Virus record (IMG/VR): IMGVR_UViG_3300048930_000296
Coordinates: 1-60,621 of that record
Source: a virus
Reading direction: 5' to 3' (one strand)
DNA length: 60,621 nucleotides
The stretch's first letter is position 1; every line of letters begins with the position of its first letter. The notes under the pieces are model-generated. The model searched no databases. It had not been told where the DNA came from and saw only the letters and a list, made by a program, of their open reading frames with translations. Shown in pieces: positions 16,638 to 25,471 of this stretch. The translations under genes and the position numbers were made by a program.

Positions 16638-16665
16638 ACGTTAGCACCCCTGCGGGCAATTACAA
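16638..16665 (-). promoter_or_regulatory. Candidate promoter, TGC-extended -10
   Basis: On the minus strand CCCTTGTAA carries a -35 TTGTAA (16660-16665), followed by 16 bases and TAACGT (16638-16643), preceded by TGC. It would drive the Ala/Lys-rich gene and perhaps the preQ0 operon beyond it. Confidence 0.5.
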
Positions 16666-16683
16666 GGGCGAATTTTAGAAAAC

Positions 16684-17430
16684 TTACGACAATCGGGCTT
16701 TCATCCACTGGCCCAATGTGTTCGAAGCTGTCGTGCGCTTAATGTCGTGCTGAGTCTCAAGCACTTCCATCATTGTCATCCGCAGCTTCAGAACGACTTT
16801 CGTGTCCTTGGGGCTTCCAGCTTCTTTCCACATCTTGTCAGCCACCATCCAGATCTCACCTGCAACTCCCCCGGTTGGCTCAGCACCAGCGGGGCGCGGG
16901 GTGCCCGCAGGCTGCCGCGCTACGCCAGCGGGGCGGGGTGCCGGTATGGTTGCCGCGGGCAGCGGTTGCAGCGCTGTAGCGGCCCCTTTGGCTGCGCTAC
17001 GCATAGCATCAGTCATTTGAAGTGTGCGGGGCAAAATATCGTCAACAGTCTTTGGCGTTCTGCTGCCGAGCGCATAACGGTAGAAAGGAACTTTGCCAAC
17101 CGGAAGCTTCAATTGTGCTTCAACGGATGTGATCTGTTTGTCAAGCTCTTGATCGTCAACGAGTGGTGGCTTCATCGCGCCAATGACCACAGTGAGCGCC
17201 GCTCGCCGTTCGGCGTGAGTCAATGCCAGACCGGGTTCACCTGTCACACTGGTGTAGAGAAGTTGCATCTGCAAGACCTTGAGCCCCGCCAGGAAGTAGG
17301 GGCTATCGGTGTTTTCGAACTTCACATTCTTCACGTTGGCAGCTTCAAGCTGAACCAGACCGTGAAGTATGTCTTGCACGCGATGCACGTTCAGCACGCG
17401 CATCTTGTCCATGTCAATCGCGACGTGCAT
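16684..17430 (-). CDS. Early phage protein with shared C-terminal domain
   Basis: A 248-residue protein of unknown function. Residues about 1-150 are mostly helical. A proline/alanine-rich linker covers about 155-185. The end (from VAGEIWMVADKMW) matches the compact domain seen in the neighbouring Ala/Lys-rich protein and in the zinc-finger protein at 34544-35287. I chose the ATG at 17430, which overlaps the upstream stop and lies five bases after AGGAGG, over a GTG one codon earlier. A copy of the dispersed repeat block (16972-16988) is embedded in the linker coding sequence. Confidence 0.7.
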   Translation of the reverse strand: MHVAIDMDKMRVLNVHRVQDILHGLVQLEAANVKNVKFENTDSPYFLAGLKVLQMQLLYTSVTGEPGLALTHAERRAALTVVIGAMKPPLVDDQELDKQITSVEAQLKLPVGKVPFYRYALGSRTPKTVDDILPRTLQMTDAMRSAAKGAATALQPLPAATIPAPRPAGVARQPAGTPRPAGAEPTGGVAGEIWMVADKMWKEAGSPKDTKVVLKLRMTMMEVLETQHDIKRTTASNTLGQWMKARLS

Positions 17431-17624
17431 CACTCCCTCCTTTTCGCAATAAGCGTCACGAACCGATCCCTGGACAAATCAATTTCGTGCTTCCACTTGC
17501 TGAAGTGATACTTGCACGAGAACTCGTTACATTTTGCGACGAACAGCTCTGGGTTCTTTTCAGCCCAGTTCATGTTCATCTCAATCTCAACGCGGACGAC
17601 ACCATCCATCTGATCAGTTGTCAT
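17430..17624 (-). CDS. Small hypothetical protein
   Basis: A 64-residue mixed-charge protein with no recognised motif. It overlaps the genes on both sides (11 bases upstream, one base downstream), so it is probably translated by coupling; its own ribosome site is weak. Two cysteines near the middle (VAKCNEFSCKYHF) could bind metal, but there is no full finger. Confidence 0.6.
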   Translation of the reverse strand: MTTDQMDGVVRVEIEMNMNWAEKNPELFVAKCNEFSCKYHFSKWKHEIDLSRDRFVTLIAKRRE

Positions 17625-18018
17625 TGCCCGGGCGCCCCTTCCAGCCGATCGTTTCCATCGCGCTCACCTTGCATGCGCGCTCCTGTGCGACCCGCTGAAT
17701 CGTCTTCATGAACTCCGCGCGGGTCTTCGAAGTTGCATTGGTCCGAAGACCGATGTGCATCTCAACGTCCTTCTTGCTCAGGTGGATTCCACCTTTCGGA
17801 CCGTTGAGCAAGCTGCCGTTGATCATCTGCCAGATGTTGACCCTCTCCCAGACTTCGTCCAGGTTCTTCTCGGTGATCTGGTAGAAGCCGCACGGTATGG
17901 TTGCCCACACCAGGACTTCAGTGACCGGGTGCCACTGTGCCTTCCCGAAGCGCTCATGCGGAGCTGTGGTCACATTCTGAAAGTCCTTCACCGCGCTGAC
18001 GTCAAAATCCAGGGACAT
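17614..18018 (-). CDS. Hypothetical early protein
   Basis: A 134-residue soluble protein with a good GAGGAG ribosome site eight bases before its ATG. The sequence contains WHPVTEVLVWATIPCGFYQIT and a C-terminal helical half. I do not recognise a family. It is the first gene after a candidate promoter (18053-18080), and it lies downstream of the helicase-nuclease block, so a role in replication or host takeover is possible but unproven. Confidence 0.65.
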   Translation of the reverse strand: MSLDFDVSAVKDFQNVTTAPHERFGKAQWHPVTEVLVWATIPCGFYQITEKNLDEVWERVNIWQMINGSLLNGPKGGIHLSKKDVEMHIGLRTNATSKTRAEFMKTIQRVAQERACKVSAMETIGWKGRPGNDN

Positions 18019-18052
18019 GGTTCGCTCCTCAAGCTGAATTGCCTACTTGCTT

Positions 18053-18080
18053 ACAGTAGCAGAACCAACAGCGAACGCAA
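18053..18080 (-). promoter_or_regulatory. Candidate promoter, TGC-extended -10
   Basis: On the minus strand TTGCGT (18075-18080), a 16-base spacer and TACTGT (18053-18058) preceded by TGC form an extended -10 promoter just upstream of the gene starting at 18018. Confidence 0.5.
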
Positions 18081-18090
18081 TAGCTAAAAT

Positions 18091-19968
18091 TCAGAACGGA
18101 ATGTCATCATCGTCAATGACTCGGGTTTCGCCTGCTTGCGTCGTTCCTGGTTTCTTCAACGTCGACATGTAGCCGGCAATCGCGGAAGTATCTGCTTCCA
18201 GCTCAATTGAAGGACCTTCGTCGTAATCTGAGCGCTCGGTTGCACCGAAGGCGGTTCCATCAAGGCAGGTCGCCATAATTTCCGGATATTGCTTGTTTGT
18301 CCAGACTCGCAAGTGTGTTGCAACGGGCAAGTTCTTCAAGACCGAAAGGACATGGTCTGTGGATCCAACAAAAGGTTCTTTAGTCCGTTCCCGCCACCAC
18401 TGTTGCGCTTTGCGAAGCGCATACTTATCGTGCTCAGGGCAGACGTATTCACTAAAGACACGACGACCGCAGTAGTATGAGACTTTAATCGACGGGGGCC
18501 GACCTTCTTTAAGATGCTTCTTGGCTACAACGTGGTCGACCGCAAATATCTGCATGACCGGAAAGTCACCTCGGATAAGTTGCTCAGACGCAGCTTCTTC
18601 TTTGAGTTTATTCGTGAACTGAAACTCATGTCCACACTCTTTGCCAGTTGAGCTGTCAATGCCAGTGCAGAATCGGGCGCTTGCGTGGCAGTAGCAGTGG
18701 CAGACCGGGCATTCCTTAACCGGCGCTTCACCTCCGCCTTCACCCTTTCGCTTCGGAATTACAGGATCGTTGACTGGACCGAGACGCTTTGTATTCTGGG
18801 CGTAATCAAGAACGAGACAGTTCTGCTTAGGACTTGCAGCAATCGACGCCAATCTACCCTCAGGGGTGTCAAGGTCAAACAGCGGTCCACCGTTATGCCC
18901 AGTCATTGGGTTGTGATAGAACGGTCGTGTTCCACGGCCAAGCATCTGCACCCAAAGAACGGGTGAAGCAGTTGGACGCAGAACAACAATCATGTCAATT
19001 CCAGGATCATCAAATCCCGTTGTCAACACATTGTTGTTCACCAGCGCGCGAAGCTTACCAGCTTTGAAATCACGAATTGCTTGGTCCCGACCTTCGCGCT
19101 TGCTATGGACGCAACCCGCAGAAACGCCAAGCAGATTAAGCATATCGGCAATGTGGTCAGCGTGATCGGTCCCAGACGCAAAGACCAGCCACTTGTTTCG
19201 ATCGTGCCCAAGCTCCATGGCTTCACGAAGTGCTGCCATTGTTGTTTCGTCTTTGTCGACAGCTTTCTGAAGCTCACTCTCAATGAACTCGCCGCCCCGC
19301 ATATGCACGCCCTCAACATCAAGTTTAGTGGCTGTCCGGCGTGGCACAAGCGGAACAAGGTAGCCTTCAGAAATCAGTCGATTGAATGCAATCACCCCCG
19401 TTATGTCGAAACATACGTCGGTGAAGATGCTTGGTGTTTCACTCTTGTCCGGATTAACCACAGGGCTGGTGATGTGCCCATGCCCAAGCCTCCACGGAGT
19501 TGCTGTCAACCCTATGACCTTCAGCATGGGGTTCATCGCGAGCAGTGCGTTAATGAACGTTTGATACATTGTCGACTCAGCTGGGCTTACCAGATGCGCT
19601 TCGTCAACAATAATCAAATCAACGTGCCCGAACAACGAAGCCTTATTAGCTACGGAAGCGATGCCAGCAAAGGTGATCGGACGATTGTGGGTCTTCTGGT
19701 TCAGGCCTGCACTGTATATCCCCGCTGGCGCAAAAGGCCAGACCATCATCAGCTTCTCATAGTTCTGTTGGATAAGCTCTTTAACGTGTGTCAGGATCAT
19801 CACTTTCTGGCCTGGAAAGTGCGAGTAGATTGACTGCAAGAATCGAGCGATGATAATCGACTTGCCCGTTCCCGTAGGCATAGCAACGACCGGGTTTCCG
19901 GAATTGCTTCTGAAATAATCCCAGATTGATGCTACTGCTTCAGTTTGGTAAGGCCGGTCCCTGATCAT
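18091..19968 (-). CDS. DEAD/DEAH-box DNA helicase
   Basis: A 625-residue superfamily 2 helicase of the phage replication/recombination type. Walker A AMPTGTGKS lies at 29-37, DEAH at 122-125, a GLTATPWR motif III region follows, and the C-terminal half has a QMLGRGTRP motif VI. A cysteine-rich stretch around residues 430-460 (CPVCHCYCH... CGHEF) looks like a zinc ribbon for DNA contact. The start ATG at 19968 overlaps the stop of the nuclease gene upstream, so the two are probably partners in unwinding and end processing. An upstream in-frame start would overlap that gene and is less likely. Confidence 0.9.
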   Translation of the reverse strand: MIRDRPYQTEAVASIWDYFRSNSGNPVVAMPTGTGKSIIIARFLQSIYSHFPGQKVMILTHVKELIQQNYEKLMMVWPFAPAGIYSAGLNQKTHNRPITFAGIASVANKASLFGHVDLIIVDEAHLVSPAESTMYQTFINALLAMNPMLKVIGLTATPWRLGHGHITSPVVNPDKSETPSIFTDVCFDITGVIAFNRLISEGYLVPLVPRRTATKLDVEGVHMRGGEFIESELQKAVDKDETTMAALREAMELGHDRNKWLVFASGTDHADHIADMLNLLGVSAGCVHSKREGRDQAIRDFKAGKLRALVNNNVLTTGFDDPGIDMIVVLRPTASPVLWVQMLGRGTRPFYHNPMTGHNGGPLFDLDTPEGRLASIAASPKQNCLVLDYAQNTKRLGPVNDPVIPKRKGEGGGEAPVKECPVCHCYCHASARFCTGIDSSTGKECGHEFQFTNKLKEEAASEQLIRGDFPVMQIFAVDHVVAKKHLKEGRPPSIKVSYYCGRRVFSEYVCPEHDKYALRKAQQWWRERTKEPFVGSTDHVLSVLKNLPVATHLRVWTNKQYPEIMATCLDGTAFGATERSDYDEGPSIELEADTSAIAGYMSTLKKPGTTQAGETRVIDDDDIPF

Positions 19969-20933
19969 CAGATAACTCTCGAGCGCTCGTAGTGGCTGCA
20001 ACCAGTTAGTTGTGTCTTCTTATCAATCGGGCCTGGGCAGACAACGTTTGAGCATTGCCAGACGCCACCGGGTGCAGGGTCAGAAAAGCGGCAAGTTCGG
20101 CAGTTGATGTCCGGCGCGGCGCCAAGGTGGCAGACGGGTTTGTGGTCACAGAATCTGCACTTCCAGAAGCCTGGGCTAGGATTCAATTTGTCGGGCGGCG
20201 TCTTGCTCCAGATGATTTGCTCACCTTTGTCAAGATACATCTGAGCCAGAAGCGGGTCGACCGTAAGAACCTCAGCGTAGAGATCATCGGTGTTCTTGTT
20301 CACCGCAACGTAGAGCGCGTGACCGATTCCCATCTTGTGCATATAGAGGTTCATCTGAACATAGTGTTCGAACTTTGCCTCCTTGACACCTTTCCCGGGA
20401 AACTTCGTAGTCTTTCCTGCAAGGTAGTCACGCCAGTCTTTCAGCGGACCAGCAAGCTCAATAAACGATTTTTCGCTATGCGTCTTGAACTCGCTCAGTG
20501 CAGGAAGCCCGGGCGGTATATCAGGAACGTTGATTGCGATACCGTCACCGCTGCCGCCCCCATGCCCGTCGCCAAAGTGGATACGAAACTGTTTCCCGTT
20601 TTCGTCCTGCTGATAAATCTGGCAACCAATCATCAGAAGCAGCGCAATAAAACGAGCTTCTTCAAGATGTCCCCGGTTGAACAACCGCAGCATCCGCCCT
20701 TCAAATGCCCCTTTTGTTGTCCAGTGAAAGTTATACCAGATTGCCCGATTGCACTCTTGCCCAAGAATGGACGCGCCAAGGTGCGACCTATGCTCTTCTT
20801 CATCGGTGCGATATGCGTCGCCTATATGCGGAATGACTTTTCCGAGCCATCCACGAAAGGAAGCACCTCCGTCAGCTGCAACGATTTCGTCGATTCTGCG
20901 GAGTGTCGCAAAGGCGACTTTTACGTTTGTCAT
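19968..20933 (-). CDS. Cas4/RecB-like PD-(D/E)XK nuclease
   Basis: The 321-residue product looks like a phage RecB-family exonuclease. The catalytic core reads SGDGIAIN (D130) and LSEFKTH (E148, K150), the PD-(D/E)XK signature. C61 near the N-terminus and a C-terminal cysteine group (CRFCDHKPVC, CRTC) suggest an iron-sulfur cluster or zinc site as in Cas4/AddB-type nucleases. It has a GAGGA site upstream and is coupled to the helicase gene. A role in recombination-dependent replication or host DNA breakdown fits the context. Confidence 0.8.
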   Translation of the reverse strand: MTNVKVAFATLRRIDEIVAADGGASFRGWLGKVIPHIGDAYRTDEEEHRSHLGASILGQECNRAIWYNFHWTTKGAFEGRMLRLFNRGHLEEARFIALLLMIGCQIYQQDENGKQFRIHFGDGHGGGSGDGIAINVPDIPPGLPALSEFKTHSEKSFIELAGPLKDWRDYLAGKTTKFPGKGVKEAKFEHYVQMNLYMHKMGIGHALYVAVNKNTDDLYAEVLTVDPLLAQMYLDKGEQIIWSKTPPDKLNPSPGFWKCRFCDHKPVCHLGAAPDINCRTCRFSDPAPGGVWQCSNVVCPGPIDKKTQLTGCSHYERSRVI

Positions 20934-20993
20934 CTGTTCCTCGCTGACTGAAAATGGCGCCCGTTTCCAGGCGCCTAGTTGAGGCAGCGAGCG

Positions 20994-21869
20994 TCAGCCG
21001 CCAGGCTTCTGAGTCCACGGAGGCGCGAACCCCTGAGCGGGGTGCGGTGCCTCGGGCGCAGCAGGAGCACCAGCCGCAGCGGGCGGAGCGCCAGGCGCAG
21101 CGCCACCGGGTTGCCCCCAAGGCTGCTGACCTGCCGGTTGCTGCCAACCCCCTTGTGCGGGCGGCGCTGCGGGCGCTGCGGGCGCTGCGGGCGGGGCAGG
21201 GGGTGCCGCTGGTGCAGCAGGCTGAGCAGGGAACCGAGCACGAAGATCAGCTTCGCTGAGAACTTCGTTTCCGGCGTAGTAGTAGCCGGGTGCGCTCGGA
21301 TGTGCCAACCAACCCGCAGGCGGGAACGCTGCGGCCGGCGGGGCGACCGGGGGTGCTGCCGGCGGAGCTGCGGGCGGTGCTGCCTGGGTCTGTTGCGCCC
21401 AGGGCTGCGCGGGCGGAATCTGGGCAGCGGGCGGTGCGGTAGCGGCCGGAGCACCAGCAGGCTGACCATCGACAGCTTCGTTGATGTTCTTGAAGCTGCG
21501 AAGCTCGTTCGACGGTTCGTAGCCCTCATCCTTCTTGACGATGGCTTTCACCTTCATCGGGATGTTGTGGAGCTGCTGCGTATCGCTCAGCTGCAGAACG
21601 CCGGCAGCGTGGCAAAGAGCGGACAGCTGGCGCTGAGCGATCTCGGACGTCTGAGCGTTCGTGTGCTGCAGATTGAACCGGGCGAACAGCTTCCGGCCCT
21701 TGTATTGGCCGTCGAGAATGGTGAACCGAAACTGCGTGTAGCTGTTCACGCCGTCCTTGGTCGGCTTGTTGCCGCTTTCGTCGATCGCCGCGTTATACCA
21801 GCCAGCGGGAACGACTTCGATCCCGTTGTCCGGTTCAACTTTGGACGCGTCAAAGTGAAGTTGTGCCAT
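20994..21869 (-). CDS. DUF669-type ssDNA-binding protein with Pro/Ala-rich tail
   Basis: The 291-residue product starts with a DUF669-like beta-rich domain (residues 1-130). It includes VPAGWYNAAIDESG and a YKGRKLFARFNLQHTN segment, and is often found next to Sak4-type ATPases. The second half is low-complexity proline, alanine, glycine and glutamine, resembling the flexible tail of single-strand binding proteins. It lies next to Sak4-like, nuclease and ligase genes, so it most likely binds single-stranded DNA. GC-rich antisense frames over the tail are compositional artefacts. Confidence 0.72.
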   Translation of the reverse strand: MAQLHFDASKVEPDNGIEVVPAGWYNAAIDESGNKPTKDGVNSYTQFRFTILDGQYKGRKLFARFNLQHTNAQTSEIAQRQLSALCHAAGVLQLSDTQQLHNIPMKVKAIVKKDEGYEPSNELRSFKNINEAVDGQPAGAPAATAPPAAQIPPAQPWAQQTQAAPPAAPPAAPPVAPPAAAFPPAGWLAHPSAPGYYYAGNEVLSEADLRARFPAQPAAPAAPPAPPAAPAAPAAPPAQGGWQQPAGQQPWGQPGGAAPGAPPAAAGAPAAPEAPHPAQGFAPPWTQKPGG

Positions 21870-21883
21870 GTGGAACTGTTCCT

Positions 21884-22726
21884 TTACTGGCGGTTGAAGA
21901 TATCAATCCCGGTCTGCGTATAGACCGCGTGAGCAAGCGCGTTCCATCCATTCTGCGGGGGAGCTGGGATTGGAATTTCCCCCGTGATGCCAAACCTGTT
22001 CCCGGCGGTATAGCCTGGCGTCCTGCTCAGACCCAAGACCCGCCCCTTATTCTGGGACATAGCCTTGGACAAGTTATCGGTTTTGCTGACATAGACAGGT
22101 TCGTAGAGAAACCCGATAATGTCAGCCCATTGGGTCATGCGTTCACGCTTCCCATAGGTCTTCTGGTTTTTCGGGGAATGCAGAAGCAAGTCCCACGAAT
22201 CGTATTCGCCCGCGGTAGGGTCCATCACCTTGCTTGAAAACACGTGGCAGGTGAGAACAATGTTCAGACCCCCGTAGACCGCCAGCGCGTCAAGTTTCAC
22301 AAGGATAGCGTCAAGGTCTTCGTTGGCAAGGTTGTATCCCTTCCCATAACCCCCGTGGCAACTTTCCATCGTGATGATTTTCTTGCTCCCAGGGCGGTAG
22401 AGCGGGTCGCGTTCGATCACCGCGTCATGGATCATCCGTTCCAATGCGGTGGCACTGTCAAAGACAAGTGTCTTGAATGGGAAATTCCCTTGCTGCGCAT
22501 ACATCGTCACTTCGTCAATCAGCGAGTGGACTTGCGCAAGCGTCTCAAGCCTTGGGGTCTTCGCAACAGCGACCCCCGCGAACCCGACTTCCAACGGAAC
22601 GAGCAGCGCGCCGGGCGCATAGCTGCACAAGGTAGTCTTGCCGAGCTTTTCCTGCCCCGCAATCAGAATTCGCAACCCGGTCCGGGTGGCACCCGTCGTG
22701 ATTCCACCAAGGATGCTCTGGCTCAT
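21884..22726 (-). CDS. Sak4-like RecA-fold ATPase
   Basis: The 280-residue product has Walker A AGQEKLGKTTL (23-33), Walker B TLVFDS about residue 90, and a length typical of Sak4/AAA_24 phage recombination ATPases. Such proteins act with an SSB-like partner in single-strand annealing, and the neighbouring DUF669-type gene fits that partner. The start overlaps the ligase stop (ATGA) with an AGAGGA site upstream. The precise recombination mode cannot be read from sequence. Confidence 0.82.
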   Translation of the reverse strand: MSQSILGGITTGATRTGLRILIAGQEKLGKTTLCSYAPGALLVPLEVGFAGVAVAKTPRLETLAQVHSLIDEVTMYAQQGNFPFKTLVFDSATALERMIHDAVIERDPLYRPGSKKIITMESCHGGYGKGYNLANEDLDAILVKLDALAVYGGLNIVLTCHVFSSKVMDPTAGEYDSWDLLLHSPKNQKTYGKRERMTQWADIIGFLYEPVYVSKTDNLSKAMSQNKGRVLGLSRTPGYTAGNRFGITGEIPIPAPPQNGWNALAHAVYTQTGIDIFNRQ

Positions 22727-23661
22727 GACATGTCCTCTTTCATGCGAATGCTCTGGAAGGTCGGGAATCGCAACTTGTCCTTCACTCCATGCGGGAAGTA
22801 TTGGAATTTCACAACCCTACCAACAATTTCAGCGGGGTGCAACAGGTAATGCGCCCGCTCTTCAGACGTCATTTTGCCAGCTGCGATTGTGATTTCTTCA
22901 CCAGCTTCGAACCGCTTATTCGGCGTTTCAATCGGCGCAAGAAGTTTCGCAGTCAGCGTGCCGACAAGACCGTTCTTGACCATGTTAGCTTGATGCGTGC
23001 TGCGCTCAGTGTATCCGAGCGCGTTGATTGTTGCTTCGTTGTTGTTGGTTTCCCCTTCGTGGACAGCAGTAACCACAGCTTCAGCGTCCATGAACGCCTT
23101 GATGCGCAACAAACCGCCTTCGCGAATCGTGCTGCGGCCTGACTTGTGTGGCGCGTGCGGGTCACGAAGAATTGTTCCTTCGTAGCCAAGTGCAGCGTTG
23201 ACATCAATCCGTGACTGAAGCTCGTCCATGTTGTGGCAGAGCACGCCTTCAACGACTTGCACGTGACGGAAAATGTCATTCCCCGCTGCGCCAAGCTTGG
23301 CAACTTCCTGATGCAGAATCTGAATTCGCTGCATGTAGGGCAAGCCTTTCGTGTCAGCCCGAACAAGATCAAACAGGTGCCAAGCAACCCAAGGCGAACC
23401 ATCATGCGAGCTGAGTGCGCTTGTGGTCATCCTGCACAGATCAGGATGCGTTTCAACTTCAACCGCCATTTCGCCATCGAAACCAAGGGTTGCGCTGTGG
23501 CTGAAGATACGGCTGACATACTTGTTGCCGAATGGCTTCAAGCTGCGCCCGGTGACCTGCCCGAAAAGGTTGATAGCGCGAACCCCGTCGATTTTGGGCT
23601 GCGCCAGAACCGGAAACTTGACCTTCTCCGGGTCCCAGTCATCAGCAAGCATTGGTTTCAT
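22723..23661 (-). CDS. ATP-dependent DNA ligase
   Basis: A 312-residue ligase of the short phage type. The adenylation lysine is in QPKIDGVRA (K23), with FDGEMAVE as motif III, YEGTILRD as motif IIIa/IV region and LLRIKAF as motif V. It seals nicks during replication. A GGAGG site precedes the ATG, which overlaps the stop of the small protein upstream. The protein is short but contains all core motifs. Confidence 0.88.
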   Translation of the reverse strand: MKPMLADDWDPEKVKFPVLAQPKIDGVRAINLFGQVTGRSLKPFGNKYVSRIFSHSATLGFDGEMAVEVETHPDLCRMTTSALSSHDGSPWVAWHLFDLVRADTKGLPYMQRIQILHQEVAKLGAAGNDIFRHVQVVEGVLCHNMDELQSRIDVNAALGYEGTILRDPHAPHKSGRSTIREGGLLRIKAFMDAEAVVTAVHEGETNNNEATINALGYTERSTHQANMVKNGLVGTLTAKLLAPIETPNKRFEAGEEITIAAGKMTSEERAHYLLHPAEIVGRVVKFQYFPHGVKDKLRFPTFQSIRMKEDMS

Positions 23662-23957
23662 TTCGGCGCCTCCAGTTGCAGCTGAGCAATGGTTCCGTCC
23701 GGTTGCGCTTCAAGAGCAACATAGCCGTCACCGGGTTTCACGCAGAGGCGCCCGAACTTGTCCTTGAACAGCGGGCCCTCATACGCCAACAAGTCCAACG
23801 TGCAACCCTCAACACTGGACTTGCCATCTGCGTTCAAGCGAACAAACCCGCCGCCGAACTTGGCAAAGAGCTGCCCACGATATTCGTAGATATCACAAGG
23901 CTTGTAGATGCCTCCTTTGCGAACAACTGCGCTTTGTCCGATCAGTTGGGTGAACAT
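23658..23957 (-). CDS. Small beta-rich phage protein
   Basis: A 99-residue beta-rich protein with repeated glycine turns (RKGGIYKPCDIYEYRGQLFAKFGG region). It has no catalytic motif. It overlaps the RNase H gene upstream and the ligase gene downstream and so is part of the replication operon. Proteins of this type occur in other phages; function unknown. Confidence 0.65.
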   Translation of the reverse strand: MFTQLIGQSAVVRKGGIYKPCDIYEYRGQLFAKFGGGFVRLNADGKSSVEGCTLDLLAYEGPLFKDKFGRLCVKPGDGYVALEAQPDGTIAQLQLEAPK

Positions 23958-24418
23958 GCACTAGACCTCAGCTTGTGGCGAACCTTCCGCATTGCCTGCT
24001 TGGCACGCTGGTCGCAATGGTTGTTGGCGGCAAAGCGTGCCCCCGGCGCATCACTATGCCCTTTCACATGGCGAAACTGAATTGTCAAATTCTTATCCGC
24101 CTTGTATCCGTCAAGGAAGCTTACTGCATCCCGTTCAGCCTGCTCGCCTGGAATGCGGCGACCTTCAAACGCCGCAATCGTGTTCTTGCTGTCAGTTTGC
24201 ACAAGGACAACATCACCCGGTTCAACAAGGCCCGAGTTAACAGCTTCGACAAGCGCGTTGCAGACAGCTTTCATTTCAACTTCAGTCGGGTTAATGCAGA
24301 CCCCTTTTATGGGTCCAGCACCAGGCTTCTTTCCACGGTAACTGGCAATCCAGTAACCGAAACCTCCTGCCCCTGTCTCGGGGCAGAAGGAACCATCAAC
24401 CATCAGGGTGACTTGCAT
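23942..24418 (-). CDS. rnhA: Ribonuclease H
   Basis: A 158-residue type I RNase H, which removes RNA primers or RNA in hybrids. Catalytic acids are D8 in LMVDGSF, E48 in PTEVEMKAV, D76 in VQTDSKNT and an aspartate near 140 in NNHCDQRAK. I chose the ATG at 24418 (MQVTLMVDGS), which overlaps the upstream stop, because earlier in-frame starts lie inside the preceding gene. Confidence 0.88.
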   Translation of the reverse strand: MQVTLMVDGSFCPETGAGGFGYWIASYRGKKPGAGPIKGVCINPTEVEMKAVCNALVEAVNSGLVEPGDVVLVQTDSKNTIAAFEGRRIPGEQAERDAVSFLDGYKADKNLTIQFRHVKGHSDAPGARFAANNHCDQRAKQAMRKVRHKLRSSACSPN

Positions 24419-24885
24419 TAGGTCTGCACCCTCTTCGGGATCACAATCTCCAGCGACGGTGAACCGTCCTTGATGATCAAGCACTGGTCAAAGTAGTGCC
24501 GTTCGTTGTCGGTCAGCTTGCGGTATTCGCTGATCGCCAACTCGGGCTTCCACCTGATCAGTTCGTCAAGTTTCAAAAGCGGAACCTGCGGGACGGTTCC
24601 CGGCGCCTTGCTTTCGCCCCAGTTCTCTTCCTGCGCCTTCTTCAACGCATCCAGCGCCGCGACGTCAACCTTGCGGTCGATCACACGGTTCGCCTTCAGG
24701 ACTGCACCAGTCCCATCGCCGATGTCGTAGTTGTTGGTCCCTTCCTTGGGGTCCTGGAAATAGTGGCGGTAGATGCGCCCGCGGAGCAGCGCTTCAGCTT
24801 GCTTCACCTTTGCAAGCGTGTCTTTGAGTTCATACCACTGCGCCAGCTCTTGCGGGGTGACGGGGTCGGGGTTGATGTCAACCAT
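24418..24885 (-). CDS. Hypothetical replication-operon protein
   Basis: A 155-residue protein with a helical N-terminal half (KVKQAEALLRGRIYRHYF) and a C-terminal ERHYFDQCLIIKDGSPSLEIV region. I recall similar proteins near phage Sak4/ligase/RNase H genes but know no function. It is coupled to genes on both sides by overlaps, and an AAGGA site precedes its ATG. Confidence 0.65.
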   Translation of the reverse strand: MVDINPDPVTPQELAQWYELKDTLAKVKQAEALLRGRIYRHYFQDPKEGTNNYDIGDGTGAVLKANRVIDRKVDVAALDALKKAQEENWGESKAPGTVPQVPLLKLDELIRWKPELAISEYRKLTDNERHYFDQCLIIKDGSPSLEIVIPKRVQT

Positions 24886-25126
24886 TGTTCGGATCCTTCG
24901 GTTTCTGGCCCAAGAAGCGTCTCTGGGCAGGTTTCGGGGTTAGTTCAGGCAGTATAAGCGGCGCGGGGCATTCTGTAAAGAGGGCTGTGTGGGCATAGCC
25001 ACCCAAATAGCCGTCAAACACGAAGTATTGATCTCCGCGCCGCAAAAGAACGACACCAACAATGCCGGAGTCATCAAGAACGAGCTCCTCCTTGGAGCCA
25101 TCGCTCAGCTGGAGGAGCGCACGCAT
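24878..25126 (-). CDS. Small hypothetical protein
   Basis: An 82-residue protein with a beta-rich core (GVVLLRRGDQYFVFDGYLGG) and a basic proline-containing tail. It has a strong GGAGGGG site before the ATG, which overlaps the upstream stop. No family recognised. Confidence 0.6.
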   Translation of the reverse strand: MRALLQLSDGSKEELVLDDSGIVGVVLLRRGDQYFVFDGYLGGYAHTALFTECPAPLILPELTPKPAQRRFLGQKPKDPNNG

Positions 25127-25401
25127 CAGTTCCCCTCCGCTTCCGAAAGCTCGTCGATCAGCTGGTCAACCTTTGCCACCAACTCATCAAGCGTGTCACA
25201 GATTTCTTCAGAGGTGCTCTGCGCGGTGTCGAGTGCATCAGCGGCAGCTTCGATTGCCTGCCCCCGTTCAGCTTGCTGCAACCCTTCAGAAAGGTTGTCA
25301 AACTTTTCACGCTCTTCACTTGCGAGCTCTTCGATCTCACTCTTGATGTCGTCAAGAGCTGCGACCCATTTCGCAATGAGCTTTCTTCCTTCTGCGTTCA
25401 T
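25126..25401 (-). CDS. Acidic coiled-coil protein
   Basis: A 91-residue, strongly acidic, almost fully helical protein with heptad-like spacing, likely a coiled coil. It is the first gene after a candidate promoter at 25440-25468. Function unknown; it may bind a replication protein. Confidence 0.62.
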   Translation of the reverse strand: MNAEGRKLIAKWVAALDDIKSEIEELASEEREKFDNLSEGLQQAERGQAIEAAADALDTAQSTSEEICDTLDELVAKVDQLIDELSEAEGN

Positions 25402-25439
25402 GTCAAACTCCTATCAACGCGGGCAACCCCGCAGAACTA

Positions 25440-25468
25440 ACCTTAAACGCCATTCGGTTCGATTGCAA
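25440..25468 (-). promoter_or_regulatory. Candidate sigma70-type promoter
   Basis: On the minus strand TTGCAA (25463-25468), a 17-base spacer and TAAGGT (25440-25445) lie upstream of the coiled-coil gene. It would start transcription of the ligase/RNase H/Sak4 block. Confidence 0.5.
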
Positions 25469-25471
25469 CAC

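Noticed and set aside
20975-21923. Long Arg/Pro-rich reading frames over the DUF669-type gene
   Set aside because: They come from the low-complexity GC-rich tail of the real gene and have no ribosome sites.
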